A stretch of DNA of 55,130 nucleotides from Borreliella garinii (GTDB taxonomy: Bacteria; Spirochaetota; Spirochaetia; JABEVK01): positions 1-55,130 of the forward strand of contig DYOB01000008.1 in assembly GCA_020720765.1 (NCBI GenBank), in the 5' to 3' direction. This document shows, piece after piece, positions 35,390-43,857 of the stretch (position 1 is its first letter; every line of letters begins with the position of its first letter). The notes below the pieces were generated by a model, which saw only the letters and a list, made by a program, of their open reading frames with translations, was not told the origin of the DNA and made no database searches. Position numbers and translations under genes: made by a program.

Positions 35390-36563
35390 TTACTTCGCCG
35401 TGACCGGTGCGAATTACCAGGATGCTTATGAAAAGGCGAGAAAAATTTATGGTGCAGATGTTCAGGTGACGGGTCATAGAACGTATTCTAGCGGCGGGTT
35501 TCTAGGATTCTTTTCCAAAGATGTTTGCGAACTTTTTGGAATGATCTTACCGAGGAATCATAACGCTAAAAAAGATTTTGAAACAAAGAAAAATGAAATC
35601 CTCGAGAATATAAAAGCCCCAGCCCATTCGGGTGTGACCGAGCAACAGCTGATGAAAGCCATTAATACCGCCATGGCGGAAAACATGCAAAATCTTAAAC
35701 AGTCGTTGAAAGAAGGCCCTGCACCCTTACCCAACCAGAAGAAACTGGAAGAAATTCTCAGGGAAAATGATTTCACTCCCAACTACACAAAAAACCTTAT
35801 AGAAGATCTCAAGCGCTCCCTCACTGTAAGCGATTGGAACAGTATGCGAACGGTCGAAGAAGCCGCACTGCTGTGGATAGGGAAAACCATCGAGGTCAGC
35901 CCCGACCAGGAAAATGGTAGGCCGGATGTGCATGTTTTGGTCGGGCCGACGGGTGTCGGTAAAACAACGACCATAGCCAAACTTGCTTACCACCTGGGTA
36001 ATTTCCAGTCGAAAATTGGGCATAAAAAATTGGCCCTGATCAATATCGATGACTATCGTGTGATGGCGGAGATGAGTCTGAAAAAATATGGGGACATCAT
36101 GCATGCTCCTGTTTTTTCGCCCAATAAACCCGAAGACCTCAGCCGTGACGTTGCGCTTTCTGAGGACTGCGACCATATCCTTATCGATACTGCGGGTAGA
36201 AATCCCAAGGATTTTACCAGGCTCCTCGAGAACAGGCAAATGCTAATTGCCGTACCCAGAAAATACGAGTGTATCCTTACCATCAGTGCCGTCACCAAGA
36301 CCAAGGACCTTGAAACCGTTGTAAAACAATTTGAATCCTACGAAGCCCGGGATGTCATTATCACAAAACTTGATGAAACATCCGCAGTAGGAAACGTTAT
36401 CAGTGTTCTGTGGGAACACTCCAAGAGAATACGCTATATCACCACTGGGCAGGTTGTGCCCACAGATTTTTCTCCCGCTTCACATATAAAACTCATGCAG
36501 TACCTCCAGGGTTTTTCCGACGATATAATGAGAGGACTATCAAAGGAGACAGCACATGGCTGA
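35382..36563 (+). CDS. flhF: FlhF, SRP-like GTPase for flagellar placement
   Basis: A 393-residue protein. An N-terminal B domain (SDYFAVTGANYQDAYEKARK, about 1-110) precedes the N domain and the G domain with P-loop [43 protein letters not shown] and TKLDETSAVGNVISVLWE. FlhF recruits early basal-body parts to the pole; in spirochaetes basal bodies sit near both cell ends. Overlaps flhG by 8 nt. Confidence 0.95.
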   Translation: MSDYFAVTGANYQDAYEKARKIYGADVQVTGHRTYSSGGFLGFFSKDVCELFGMILPRNHNAKKDFETKKNEILENIKAPAHSGVTEQQLMKAINTAMAENMQNLKQSLKEGPAPLPNQKKLEEILRENDFTPNYTKNLIEDLKRSLTVSDWNSMRTVEEAALLWIGKTIEVSPDQENGRPDVHVLVGPTGVGKTTTIAKLAYHLGNFQSKIGHKKLALINIDDYRVMAEMSLKKYGDIMHAPVFSPNKPEDLSRDVALSEDCDHILIDTAGRNPKDFTRLLENRQMLIAVPRKYECILTISAVTKTKDLETVVKQFESYEARDVIITKLDETSAVGNVISVLWEHSKRIRYITTGQVVPTDFSPASHIKLMQYLQGFSDDIMRGLSKETAHG

Positions 36564-37425
36564 CCAGGCTGAAAAACTGAGGGAACTGATGGGGTATACC
36601 GAAGATAAACCCCATTCGGATAAAAAGACTCGAATTATTGCGGTCACTTCGGGGAAGGGCGGGGTTGGAAAATCAAATATGGCTATCAATATAGCCCTGG
36701 GTTTTGCCAAATTGGGTAGATCCGTGATCGTGATGGACGCCGACCTGGGTCTGGCAAACGTCAACGTTATTTTAGGTGTTATTCCGAGGTTCAACCTCTA
36801 CCATATGATGCGACAGCAGAAAACCATGAAGGAAATTCTAACAGATACCGGGTACGGCATCCAGATCGTAGCGGGTGCTTCGGGGTTTTCCAAGATAGCC
36901 AACCTCAGCGAGGAAGAGCGGCGTTCTTTTATCCGGGAACTCGCCACCCTGGGCGATGCTGATATTTTGATTATCGATACAAGCGCCGGTGTTTCCAGCA
37001 ATGTCCTCGACTTTGTGGCCGCAGCGGACGACACGATAGTCGTGACGACCCCGGAACCCACCGCTATCACCGACGCATACGGCATCATTAAGATTATTGC
37101 CACTGAAATTAATAATCCGAGGATGGGTCTTAAACTTCTCGTCAACCGTGTAGAGGGTGTGACTGAAGGAAAGCGTGTATCCGACCGTGTCATCAACATA
37201 GCTAGCCAATTTCTCAACGTGAAGATCGATTATTTAGGGTATATCTTGGAAGATCCGCACGTACACCAGGCCGTTTTAAAACAGAAACCCTTCTTGGTCA
37301 CCGATCCCCGTTGCAAGGCCGGACTCTGCGTGATGAATATCGTCAGCAGACTGGAAAAAATCGAGTATAAAGAAGGCAGCGGAATAGGCAATTTTCTCAA
37401 CCGTCTCCTAGGTAGAATGAAATGA
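36556..37425 (+). CDS. flhG: FlhG (YlxH/FleN), MinD-like ATPase for flagellar number
   Basis: A 289-residue ParA/MinD-family ATPase. The deviant Walker A is TSGKGGVGKSNMAINIAL, with VMDADLGLANVNVILG, Walker B ILIIDTSAGVSSNVLDF and TTPEPTAITDAYGIIKI. The N-terminal DQAEKLRELM motif activates FlhF GTPase in related proteins. FlhF-FlhG set number and place of flagella. Overlaps the next gene by 4 nt. Confidence 0.95.
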   Translation: MADQAEKLRELMGYTEDKPHSDKKTRIIAVTSGKGGVGKSNMAINIALGFAKLGRSVIVMDADLGLANVNVILGVIPRFNLYHMMRQQKTMKEILTDTGYGIQIVAGASGFSKIANLSEEERRSFIRELATLGDADILIIDTSAGVSSNVLDFVAAADDTIVVTTPEPTAITDAYGIIKIIATEINNPRMGLKLLVNRVEGVTEGKRVSDRVINIASQFLNVKIDYLGYILEDPHVHQAVLKQKPFLVTDPRCKAGLCVMNIVSRLEKIEYKEGSGIGNFLNRLLGRMK

Positions 37426-37985
37426 AACTACCTCCCTTCGCCTTCACAGCCGCCTTCGGATTTTTGCTTTCCCTGATAGCGGGAATCATAGGCGGTGTGG
37501 GATTTGGTGAAGGGATTCTGAGGGGAATTCTCGTAGCAGTGGTCTTTGGTGGCGCAACTTTCGGTCTTCAAATAGTTTTTAACAGGTTTTTTCCGGAACT
37601 TTTTGAAGAAACTCCTGCTGATATCCCGACCGAAGAGAGGGGCGGTGGACGCTTCGATATGACCGTAGGTGAAACAGAAATGCCCTTCTCTGCCGATTCT
37701 GACCCGTCTGAAGACGGTTTTTCTAGGGAAATGGGTGAACCGTCCCATCCGAAAACCGAAGTTCCAACCGAGGATATCCCCGATATGGATGAATTCTCGA
37801 GTCAAAACGACCTGCCCGACATGCCCTCGATGAGTGATTCGTACCACGGCGGCGGAGATAGAAGAAATTTTTCTGATCTGGGTAGCATGGACAGCAAGGA
37901 TAATGTATTATTAGAAGGAATGGATGAGGATCCGACTATTCTTGCGAAAGCGGTTCAGTCGGTCCTTAAAAAGGACAACGATTAG
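37422..37985 (+). CDS. Membrane protein with long acidic cytoplasmic tail (unknown)
   Basis: A 187-residue protein not assigned to a named family. Two Gly-rich membrane helices (about 5-28 and 30-52) are followed by a 130-residue acidic, Pro/Ser/Met-rich, probably disordered tail, ending in the conserved-looking helix [18 protein letters not shown]. It overlaps flhG by 4 nt and precedes the flagellar sigma gene by 8 nt. The short C-terminal helix ([11 protein letters not shown]) could be a docking peptide; a motility role is inferred only from its place. Confidence 0.8.
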   Translation: MKLPPFAFTAAFGFLLSLIAGIIGGVGFGEGILRGILVAVVFGGATFGLQIVFNRFFPELFEETPADIPTEERGGGRFDMTVGETEMPFSADSDPSEDGFSREMGEPSHPKTEVPTEDIPDMDEFSSQNDLPDMPSMSDSYHGGGDRRNFSDLGSMDSKDNVLLEGMDEDPTILAKAVQSVLKKDND

Positions 37986-37993
37986 GTGGAATT

Positions 37994-38782
37994 ATGTCGG
38001 ATAGCCTGACCCAAATAGAAACAGAAAACAAACTCTGGCAGGATTACAAAAAAACACGTGATCCATCCATACGGGAATGGTTTATCAAGAAGTATTCTCC
38101 GCTTATCCGTTATGTCGCTGGAAAAGTCGCCATGGGCCTGCCACAGAACGTCGATTTTGACGACTTAGTCGGATACGGTGTGTTTGGCTTGATTGACGCC
38201 ATCGATAAATTCGACCCTGAGAAACACGTCAAGTTCAAAACCTACGCTGTGACGCGTATTCGTGGTTCCATCTTCGACGAACTCCGCTCGATAGACTGGG
38301 TGCCCAGAAGCGTTCGACAAAAAAGTAGGGAGATAGAGGACGCCATTATCGATCTCGAGACTCAGTTCGGGCGTTCACCTTCGGATAAGGAAATTGCCGG
38401 GCATATGGGCGTCAGCGAAGATGATTTTAATTCAAGTATTCAGAAAATCAGCGGAACCACAATTCTCAGTCTCGATGACGTTTGGTATACAGGGGATGAA
38501 AACGATAAAGTTTCCATTCTTGACAGCATCGAATCTCCGGCGAGTTTAAACCCCGACCACGAAGTGGAGAGGGAGGAGATTAAAAGGGTTATCGTGGAGT
38601 CTTTAAAAGACCTTCCTGAAAAAGAAAAAATGGTACTTGTTCTGTATTATTATGAGGATTTGACCCTTAAAGAGATAGGAAAAGTCCTCGAGGTCACCGA
38701 ATCCCGCGTTTCTCAGCTCCACACTAAGGCGATAACCCGTCTCCGAGCCAAGCTGACAAGCATCAAGCGGGGAATAGTCTAG
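37994..38782 (+). CDS. fliA: Flagellar RNA polymerase sigma factor (sigma28/WhiG)
   Basis: A 262-residue sigma70-family factor of the FliA/WhiG/SigD group. Region 2: [40 protein letters not shown] and [20 protein letters not shown] followed by DWVPRSVR. Region 3: [20 protein letters not shown]. Region 4: [20 protein letters not shown] with the helix-turn-helix [20 protein letters not shown]. It would direct late flagellar genes, including filament genes outside this window. No anti-sigma FlgM is seen here. Confidence 0.95.
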   Translation: MSDSLTQIETENKLWQDYKKTRDPSIREWFIKKYSPLIRYVAGKVAMGLPQNVDFDDLVGYGVFGLIDAIDKFDPEKHVKFKTYAVTRIRGSIFDELRSIDWVPRSVRQKSREIEDAIIDLETQFGRSPSDKEIAGHMGVSEDDFNSSIQKISGTTILSLDDVWYTGDENDKVSILDSIESPASLNPDHEVEREEIKRVIVESLKDLPEKEKMVLVLYYYEDLTLKEIGKVLEVTESRVSQLHTKAITRLRAKLTSIKRGIV

Positions 38783-38790
38783 GAGGGGCA

Positions 38791-40734
38791 ATGGTTTCTC
38801 TTGACGATATTCAGAATTTCATGAAAAAAAAAGTCGCCGAAGACAGAGAGGTGAAATCTGTCTCCGTCAGCGGCGAATCCCTTGATGCGGCATTAAAATC
38901 AGCGAGTCTCGAGCTAGGCGTTCCCGTCCTCCGTGTCGAATACGACATTATCCAAAAGGGAAGTTCAGGTTTTCTGGGTATGGGGAAGAAGGGCTGGTCA
39001 CTTATAGCTTATCCATTAGCGAAGAAGATAAAGGTCAAGGTCGGTCCATCCGCAGAAGGACTCACCATGGAAGGAATCAGCCAGGAAGATACCCAACCTA
39101 AAGACAGGGACGGAAGAGCCTTTGTCAGACTTTGGGCCGATGGTGTCTACGTAAAGGTTGAAAAACCCATCGGAAGAGGTCATGAAATCGAAGAGGATGA
39201 GGTGAACGCCTTGCTTCAGGACAGGGCTGTCCACGAGGTGAACCACCAAGCCTTAAAAGGGACCGTGAAACTCGCTACCGGCAACTATCAAAAAGTAGGT
39301 GAATTTATCCATAATTCTGCCGCTGATGCGAGCGTCACTGCCTACCTCGACGATTCCGACATGCAGGCACTTATCTTTGCCAATGCACCCGGTCCCGGCG
39401 GAGCCGATCTCTCTATGGAAGAGCTGGAACATTTTATGAGGAATTTCGGCATAGTTCACGGCATCAACGACGAGAGGCTGGAAGCCTTTATAGATACTCC
39501 AAAATACAACGAAAAATATCTCGTGGCTGAGGGAAGCAAGCCTGTGAATGGAAAGGATGCGCGTCTGCTTTATAACTTCGAGATAAAAAAAACTTACAAA
39601 CCCAACGAAACCGAGGGGAAGGTCGACTTTAAATCCCTGAACTCGATCCATAACGTTGTAAAGGGTGAAGAGGTTGCCATCAAGGAACCCGCTGAGAAAG
39701 GGCTGGCAGGTAGAACCGTTACAGGCCGGATGCTTCCAGCAAAAGACGGTAAAGATGCAAATTTCGAACTAAGCAATGGAGTTTACCTTTCAAAAGACGG
39801 CTTAAAAGTTCTTGCGGCTGTGGATGGTCAAGTCATTTTAAGTGGCGGAAAAATCGTTGTGGAAACAGTCCTGACCATACCTGGAAATGTGAACCTCGCC
39901 AGCGGGGGAAATATCAGTGTTTTGGGAAGTGTCATAGTAAAAGGCGAGGTGGAAGACGGTTTCAGCATTCAAGCCGGAGGTAATATCGAGGTTATGGGCT
40001 CTGTGGGTCGCGACTGCATGATAGAAACCCCGGGGGACGTCATTCTCCATGGCGGTATCAACGGCGGTGAAAAAGGTTTTATCAAGTCCGGTGGAAGTGT
40101 ATGGTCGAGGTTTATCCAACACGCCCGCGTGACTTCCCAGGGTTTTGTCATTGTCTCCGATGGTATTATGAACAGCGATGTCGACGCTGAAAAAAAAGTT
40201 CTCTGCAAGGGGCGGAAAGCTAAAATTATCGGAGGACATATTCGCGCAGGTGACGAGATCAACGCTGCGAGTTTCGGAGGAAACGGGACTACACTGGAAG
40301 TGGGGTACGACCCAAAAATTAAAGAAGAACTCGATGACTTGGTTGAAAAACGGGAAGTGCTTGTGAAAAGCAAGGAAGAAAAGGACCTCAACTTAGCCGG
40401 CCTGATGAAAATCCTCCGTGTGAGAAAAAATCTTCCGCCCGAAAAGGAAAAAGTCCTCTTGGAAACACGCAACCAAATACAAGAATTAACCGAACAGATT
40501 TCTTCAATGACAGAGGAGATTGATGCTAAAACCCAGTACCTGGCAAGTTTTGAGACTAAGGGGCGGATAGCGGCGAGTGGTGAAATCCAGGCTGGTGTTA
40601 AGATTATTATCAGGGGGGTTGAGTTTGAGGCAAATAGGGATTACCGAGGTGTTTCCTTCGCCCTGGATAACAACCTGATACGGACACAGAAGTACGAGGC
40701 ATTCGATGAAGAAGAAATTTCAAGGAAAAACTGA
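38791..40734 (+). CDS. fapA: FapA/DUF342 polymer-like protein with N-terminal Jag_N domain
   Basis: A 647-residue protein. The N-terminus (about 22-72) looks like a Jag_N domain: SVSGESLDAALKSASLELGV and GSSGFLGMGKKGWSLIAYP. Then comes a FapA N-terminal domain and a right-handed beta-helix built of Gly-rich turns (about 365-500, for example GNVNLASGGNISVLGSVIVK and MIETPGDVILHGGINGG), followed by a coiled coil (about 510-590) and a C-terminal strand region. DUF342/FapA proteins are linked to polar cell-pattern and motility control in some bacteria. It directly follows the sigma gene. Confidence 0.88.
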   Translation: MVSLDDIQNFMKKKVAEDREVKSVSVSGESLDAALKSASLELGVPVLRVEYDIIQKGSSGFLGMGKKGWSLIAYPLAKKIKVKVGPSAEGLTMEGISQEDTQPKDRDGRAFVRLWADGVYVKVEKPIGRGHEIEEDEVNALLQDRAVHEVNHQALKGTVKLATGNYQKVGEFIHNSAADASVTAYLDDSDMQALIFANAPGPGGADLSMEELEHFMRNFGIVHGINDERLEAFIDTPKYNEKYLVAEGSKPVNGKDARLLYNFEIKKTYKPNETEGKVDFKSLNSIHNVVKGEEVAIKEPAEKGLAGRTVTGRMLPAKDGKDANFELSNGVYLSKDGLKVLAAVDGQVILSGGKIVVETVLTIPGNVNLASGGNISVLGSVIVKGEVEDGFSIQAGGNIEVMGSVGRDCMIETPGDVILHGGINGGEKGFIKSGGSVWSRFIQHARVTSQGFVIVSDGIMNSDVDAEKKVLCKGRKAKIIGGHIRAGDEINAASFGGNGTTLEVGYDPKIKEELDDLVEKREVLVKSKEEKDLNLAGLMKILRVRKNLPPEKEKVLLETRNQIQELTEQISSMTEEIDAKTQYLASFETKGRIAASGEIQAGVKIIIRGVEFEANRDYRGVSFALDNNLIRTQKYEAFDEEEISRKN

Positions 40735-41069
40735 TGGCGCTCGCACCCATTGACCTCCAGACCCTGTTCCTTCATATGGACCAGCCGGGTAAAGAACAGG
40801 CCATTACCCGGGAATCCGTTCTGCATACCCAAAACATCCAGGCGGGAAAATTGATCCAAAAGGCCGAATTGGCACAGACCGAGGTGACGAAAACAGCGGA
40901 AGTCGACGACGACAATATGAAAATCCACGATAAAGAGACACAAGACCAAACACAGAATTCCGAAGAGAAAAAAGAATCTAAAGAAGAAGAGGCGGAGCTT
41001 GAGAAAAAACCTGTTTCCACACAATTCAAGGACGACCGCTTGGGTTCCCGAGTGGATTTGACGGGTTAA
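40734..41069 (+). CDS. Small highly charged hypothetical protein
   Basis: A 111-residue protein with no recognised domain, signal peptide or membrane helix. The first 25 residues (ALAPIDLQTLFLHMDQPGKE) look ordered. The rest is Glu/Lys/Gln-rich and probably disordered or coiled coil, ending DDRLGSRVDLTG. It overlaps fapA and the next gene by one base each, so it is translated with them. The end motif, with Gly, Arg, Val and Asp, is similar in style to small proteins in other spirochaete fla operons. Confidence 0.7.
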   Translation: MALAPIDLQTLFLHMDQPGKEQAITRESVLHTQNIQAGKLIQKAELAQTEVTKTAEVDDDNMKIHDKETQDQTQNSEEKKESKEEEAELEKKPVSTQFKDDRLGSRVDLTG

Positions 41070-41515
41070 TGATGGAGTGGCTGCTTTTTATCCTATTGTC
41101 CACCGGTGTCCACGCTGGGTTTTTCTTTTATTTCCGCGGCCTTATTAGAAAAGATCTGACTTCCAAACTGAGAATCGAGGAAATGAAAAAGGAAATGGGT
41201 TTATTAGTAGCTGAGATCAATGGTACTGCTGATAGGAATATCACCATACTTGAAGACCGTATTTTAAAGCTGGAAGATTTGGTACGCAAAGCCGACCAGC
41301 GTATCCGCCTTATGGATGGAAAGAGGGAACCGGTTCAGGACCAGGTGATGAAGTATAGGGAGGCTGTGAAACAACCTGCCGTTAAGGAAGAACCAGCTGA
41401 CTTGATCTTGAAACTCTTTAAGCAGGGAGCTTCTCCCGATGCCATAGCCCACGAAGTAGGTCTCAGTATTTCCGAAGTCAACCTCATTATGAAACTGCAG
41501 GGGGTGGAACTTTGA
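41069..41515 (+). CDS. SwrB-like (DUF6115-type) membrane protein
   Basis: A 148-residue bitopic protein with an N-terminal helix (about 3-22, EWLLFILLSTGVHAGFFFYF), a coiled coil (about 28-85) and a C-terminal helix-turn-helix-like segment LFKQGASPDAIAHEVGLSIS followed by EVNLIMKLQGVEL. The same layout and length are seen in Bacillus SwrB, whose gene lies at the end of the fla/che operon just after sigD and which aids export-gate activation. The homology is inferred. It overlaps its upstream neighbour by 1 nt and the Hsp70 gene by 4 nt. Confidence 0.75.
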   Translation: MMEWLLFILLSTGVHAGFFFYFRGLIRKDLTSKLRIEEMKKEMGLLVAEINGTADRNITILEDRILKLEDLVRKADQRIRLMDGKREPVQDQVMKYREAVKQPAVKEEPADLILKLFKQGASPDAIAHEVGLSISEVNLIMKLQGVEL

Positions 41516-43158
41516 AAACTTTGGGAATCGATTTAGGCACAACAAATTCTCTGATTGGATTATTTTTAAAAGATAAAATTTCCTTAATTCCCAATGAAAG
41601 GGGAAAATGGTCGACACCTTCGATAGTGGCTTTTCGGGCTGGCGAGGTGCTTATCGGGGAGACGGCAAAAAACCAGTCGGTAATCAACCCTTCGGGTACC
41701 GTTTCCCAGGTGAAAAGGATGATGGGAACCGATCACGTTTACAACATCCAGGGAAAAGCGTACTCCCCGTCACAGGTTTCTTCTCAAATTTTGACCTATC
41801 TGAGAAAGTGTGCGGAAACTTACCTCGATGAAAAAATAGAAAGCGCGGTCATCACTGTTCCGGCCTATTTTAGCGAACCCCAGAGGAGGGACACGCTTAA
41901 GGCCGCAGAATTCGCTGGTTTAACCACTTCCCGGCTTATCAACGAGCCAACATCCGCGGCCTTGGCCTGGGCGTTTGAAAAGAGGCTTGAAGAAGGGACT
42001 TTTATCGTTTATGACCTCGGGGGCGGTACCTTCGACGTCAGTCTGGTAAGGGTTCGAGGCGATGATTACAGGGTTTTGGCGACAGCAGGAGATACCCGAT
42101 TGGGCGGTTTGGATTTTGACCAGATGATTTACAGTAGGGCTCTTGAACACTTTGAAAAAGAGATTGGTACTATAACGGATCCTTCCCTGCTCCAACAAAT
42201 ACGCCTTCTCTCCGAGGTGTGTAAGATCGACCTCTCAACCCAAAAATCCTCGGTACTATCTCTGCCTTTTGCGGGAAATAAAAGTTCTACCCATCTTCAA
42301 TTTTCCTTGACGAGGGAAGAGTGGGAAAGTTTGCTCAAACCCTGGGTAGAAAAAACCCTAAGGCTTTGTGATCAGGTTCTTGATAGCGCTGAAATCCTCA
42401 AGCCCCAACTAACCGACCTTGTTTTTTCAGGTGGCAGTACTAGGATTCCGCTGATCAAAAAACGTGTTGAAGAATGGGCAGGCATGAGAATAGCCGCTGG
42501 ATTTAATCCCGAGGAGGCTGTCTGCCGGGGAGCGGCGCAATTTGCTTCGTTAAAGACCCAAGGTCGAAAAGAAAAGATTTATGATGTTACGGCCTTCGAC
42601 CTTGGCGTGGAAATCGAGGGAGGGGATTTCTTTCCGCTCATGGGTGCTAATTCACCTCTTCCAGCCAATGTTACAAGGCAGTTTACCACGGTAGCCGATG
42701 AACAGGCGATTGTGGAGATCCACGTCCAGCAGAGGCATTCGACTGACGTCTCTTCCCTGGGAAAGTTTATTCTGGGTGGCATCCAGCCTCAAACTAAGGG
42801 TATACCGAGGATCAACGTACGTTTCAGTCTGAATCAAGACGGCATTCTCAGCGTCCAGGCACAGGATACCGCATCGGGAGCCTCTCAAGAATTAATGATT
42901 AAGAACCTGCCGGCAGCGGGTCATGGTCACGGTCCAAGTTGGGAGGATCTTGAACGTTTGATCCAAGCGGGAAGTGAAATCTCTTGGGAGCGCATGCCGC
43001 TGAGCCAGTTAAAGTGGAAAAAAGACTGGGTGACTTTTCTTACAGAGGCGAAAAGTGTTTTTTTAAGGAAAGAGACTGCCCAGCTAGAGAGTTCGATCTT
43101 CGCCCTCGAAGGGCTTTTGGGTGAACTTCGGCTGAGCCCGGCCGCAACGAATGTATGA
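41512..43158 (+). CDS. HscC-like Hsp70 chaperone with shortened lid
   Basis: A 548-residue DnaK paralogue (DnaK is about 610-640). The nucleotide-binding domain is intact: GIDLGTTNSLIGLFLKDK, AVITVPAYFSEPQRRDTLKA, AGLTTSRLINEPTSAALAWA, VYDLGGGTFDVSLVRV, GGSTRIPLIKKRVEEW. The substrate domain (about 365-475) ends in GILSVQAQDTASG; the lid is short and divergent, without the acidic EEVD-like tail. HscC of E. coli has a similar size. It starts with TTG overlapping the upstream stop (TTGA) and overlaps the J-protein gene by 4 nt, so the two are likely partners. Confidence 0.88.
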   Translation: MKTLGIDLGTTNSLIGLFLKDKISLIPNERGKWSTPSIVAFRAGEVLIGETAKNQSVINPSGTVSQVKRMMGTDHVYNIQGKAYSPSQVSSQILTYLRKCAETYLDEKIESAVITVPAYFSEPQRRDTLKAAEFAGLTTSRLINEPTSAALAWAFEKRLEEGTFIVYDLGGGTFDVSLVRVRGDDYRVLATAGDTRLGGLDFDQMIYSRALEHFEKEIGTITDPSLLQQIRLLSEVCKIDLSTQKSSVLSLPFAGNKSSTHLQFSLTREEWESLLKPWVEKTLRLCDQVLDSAEILKPQLTDLVFSGGSTRIPLIKKRVEEWAGMRIAAGFNPEEAVCRGAAQFASLKTQGRKEKIYDVTAFDLGVEIEGGDFFPLMGANSPLPANVTRQFTTVADEQAIVEIHVQQRHSTDVSSLGKFILGGIQPQTKGIPRINVRFSLNQDGILSVQAQDTASGASQELMIKNLPAAGHGHGPSWEDLERLIQAGSEISWERMPLSQLKWKKDWVTFLTEAKSVFLRKETAQLESSIFALEGLLGELRLSPAATNV

Positions 43159-43784
43159 CGCGTGAAGACGCTTTAGCGGTCTTGCAGCTAGCTCCCGGAG
43201 CATCTCCGGAACAGATTAAAAAACAATACCGCAACCTAGCCAGGCTCTACCACCCGGATCTCAGTAAAAATCCACACTCTTCCTTACTTTTTTCTCGTCT
43301 CAGGGACGCTTACGAAGCTTTAAGCGCCTTGTGGGTTTCCAAGCGTGTTTACGAAAAACCAGTTGCGAACCCCGTCCCAATCATCACTCAAATGGCTTAC
43401 TGGGGAAAAGTTCTAAAAGAATCGTCGGAGACCCATCAGCGCCTTCAAGCTGTCAGACGTTTGGGGCGCATAGGCGGTGCAGGCTCCTGGATTTGGCTAA
43501 AATCGGCTCTGAAAGACCCCAATGAAAGCGTTAGAAACGAAACTGTGAGAACCCTCGGTATTCTCGACCTGCGCCAAGGACTGGAGTATCTCGGGACAAT
43601 TTTTCTTAAAGAAACTTCTTCAGTAAAGATGACTGTTCTTGAGCAGGCAGCGGATAAAAACTTTGATGGTGGATGGAATTCGTTTTATTTTCTAGCGATT
43701 CAGGATGCCAACCCATTTGTCCGCTGGAAAGCTCGTCAGTTAAAAACCACAGTAGAAAAAAAAACGGCATGCTCTGGACGTTAA
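43155..43784 (+). CDS. J-domain protein with C-terminal HEAT-like repeats
   Basis: A 209-residue protein. Residues 2-62 form a J domain with the catalytic HPD (LARLYHPDLS) between helices EQIKKQYRNLARLY and FSRLRDAYEALS. It lacks the Gly/Phe, zinc and client-binding domains of DnaJ. Residues about 95-205 form HEAT-like helical pairs: RLQAVRRLGRIGGAGSWIWL, ALKDPNESVRNETVRTLGIL and IQDANPFVRWKARQLK. Such a repeat could pick the client or the place for the neighbouring Hsp70. Coupled by a 4-nt overlap. Confidence 0.82.
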   Translation: MTREDALAVLQLAPGASPEQIKKQYRNLARLYHPDLSKNPHSSLLFSRLRDAYEALSALWVSKRVYEKPVANPVPIITQMAYWGKVLKESSETHQRLQAVRRLGRIGGAGSWIWLKSALKDPNESVRNETVRTLGILDLRQGLEYLGTIFLKETSSVKMTVLEQAADKNFDGGWNSFYFLAIQDANPFVRWKARQLKTTVEKKTACSGR

Positions 43785-43795
43785 CACATGCCGTT
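43763..43795 (-). terminator. Hairpin with T-tract reading on the minus strand
   Basis: AACGGCATG (43763-43771) pairs perfectly with CATGCCGTT (43787-43795) over a 15-nt loop that contains the stop codon of the J-protein gene. On the minus strand the stem is followed by a run of ten T (from A753-A764 of the plus strand), the form of an intrinsic terminator. On the plus strand no T-run follows. It might stop antisense transcription into the long operon, or act weakly in both directions. Confidence 0.5.
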
Positions 43796-43857
43796 AGGAT
43801 TTCACCCTTCTAAATTTTCGGCGGTAAGAAAGAAAACCTTTAATAAAATATTGTGGT

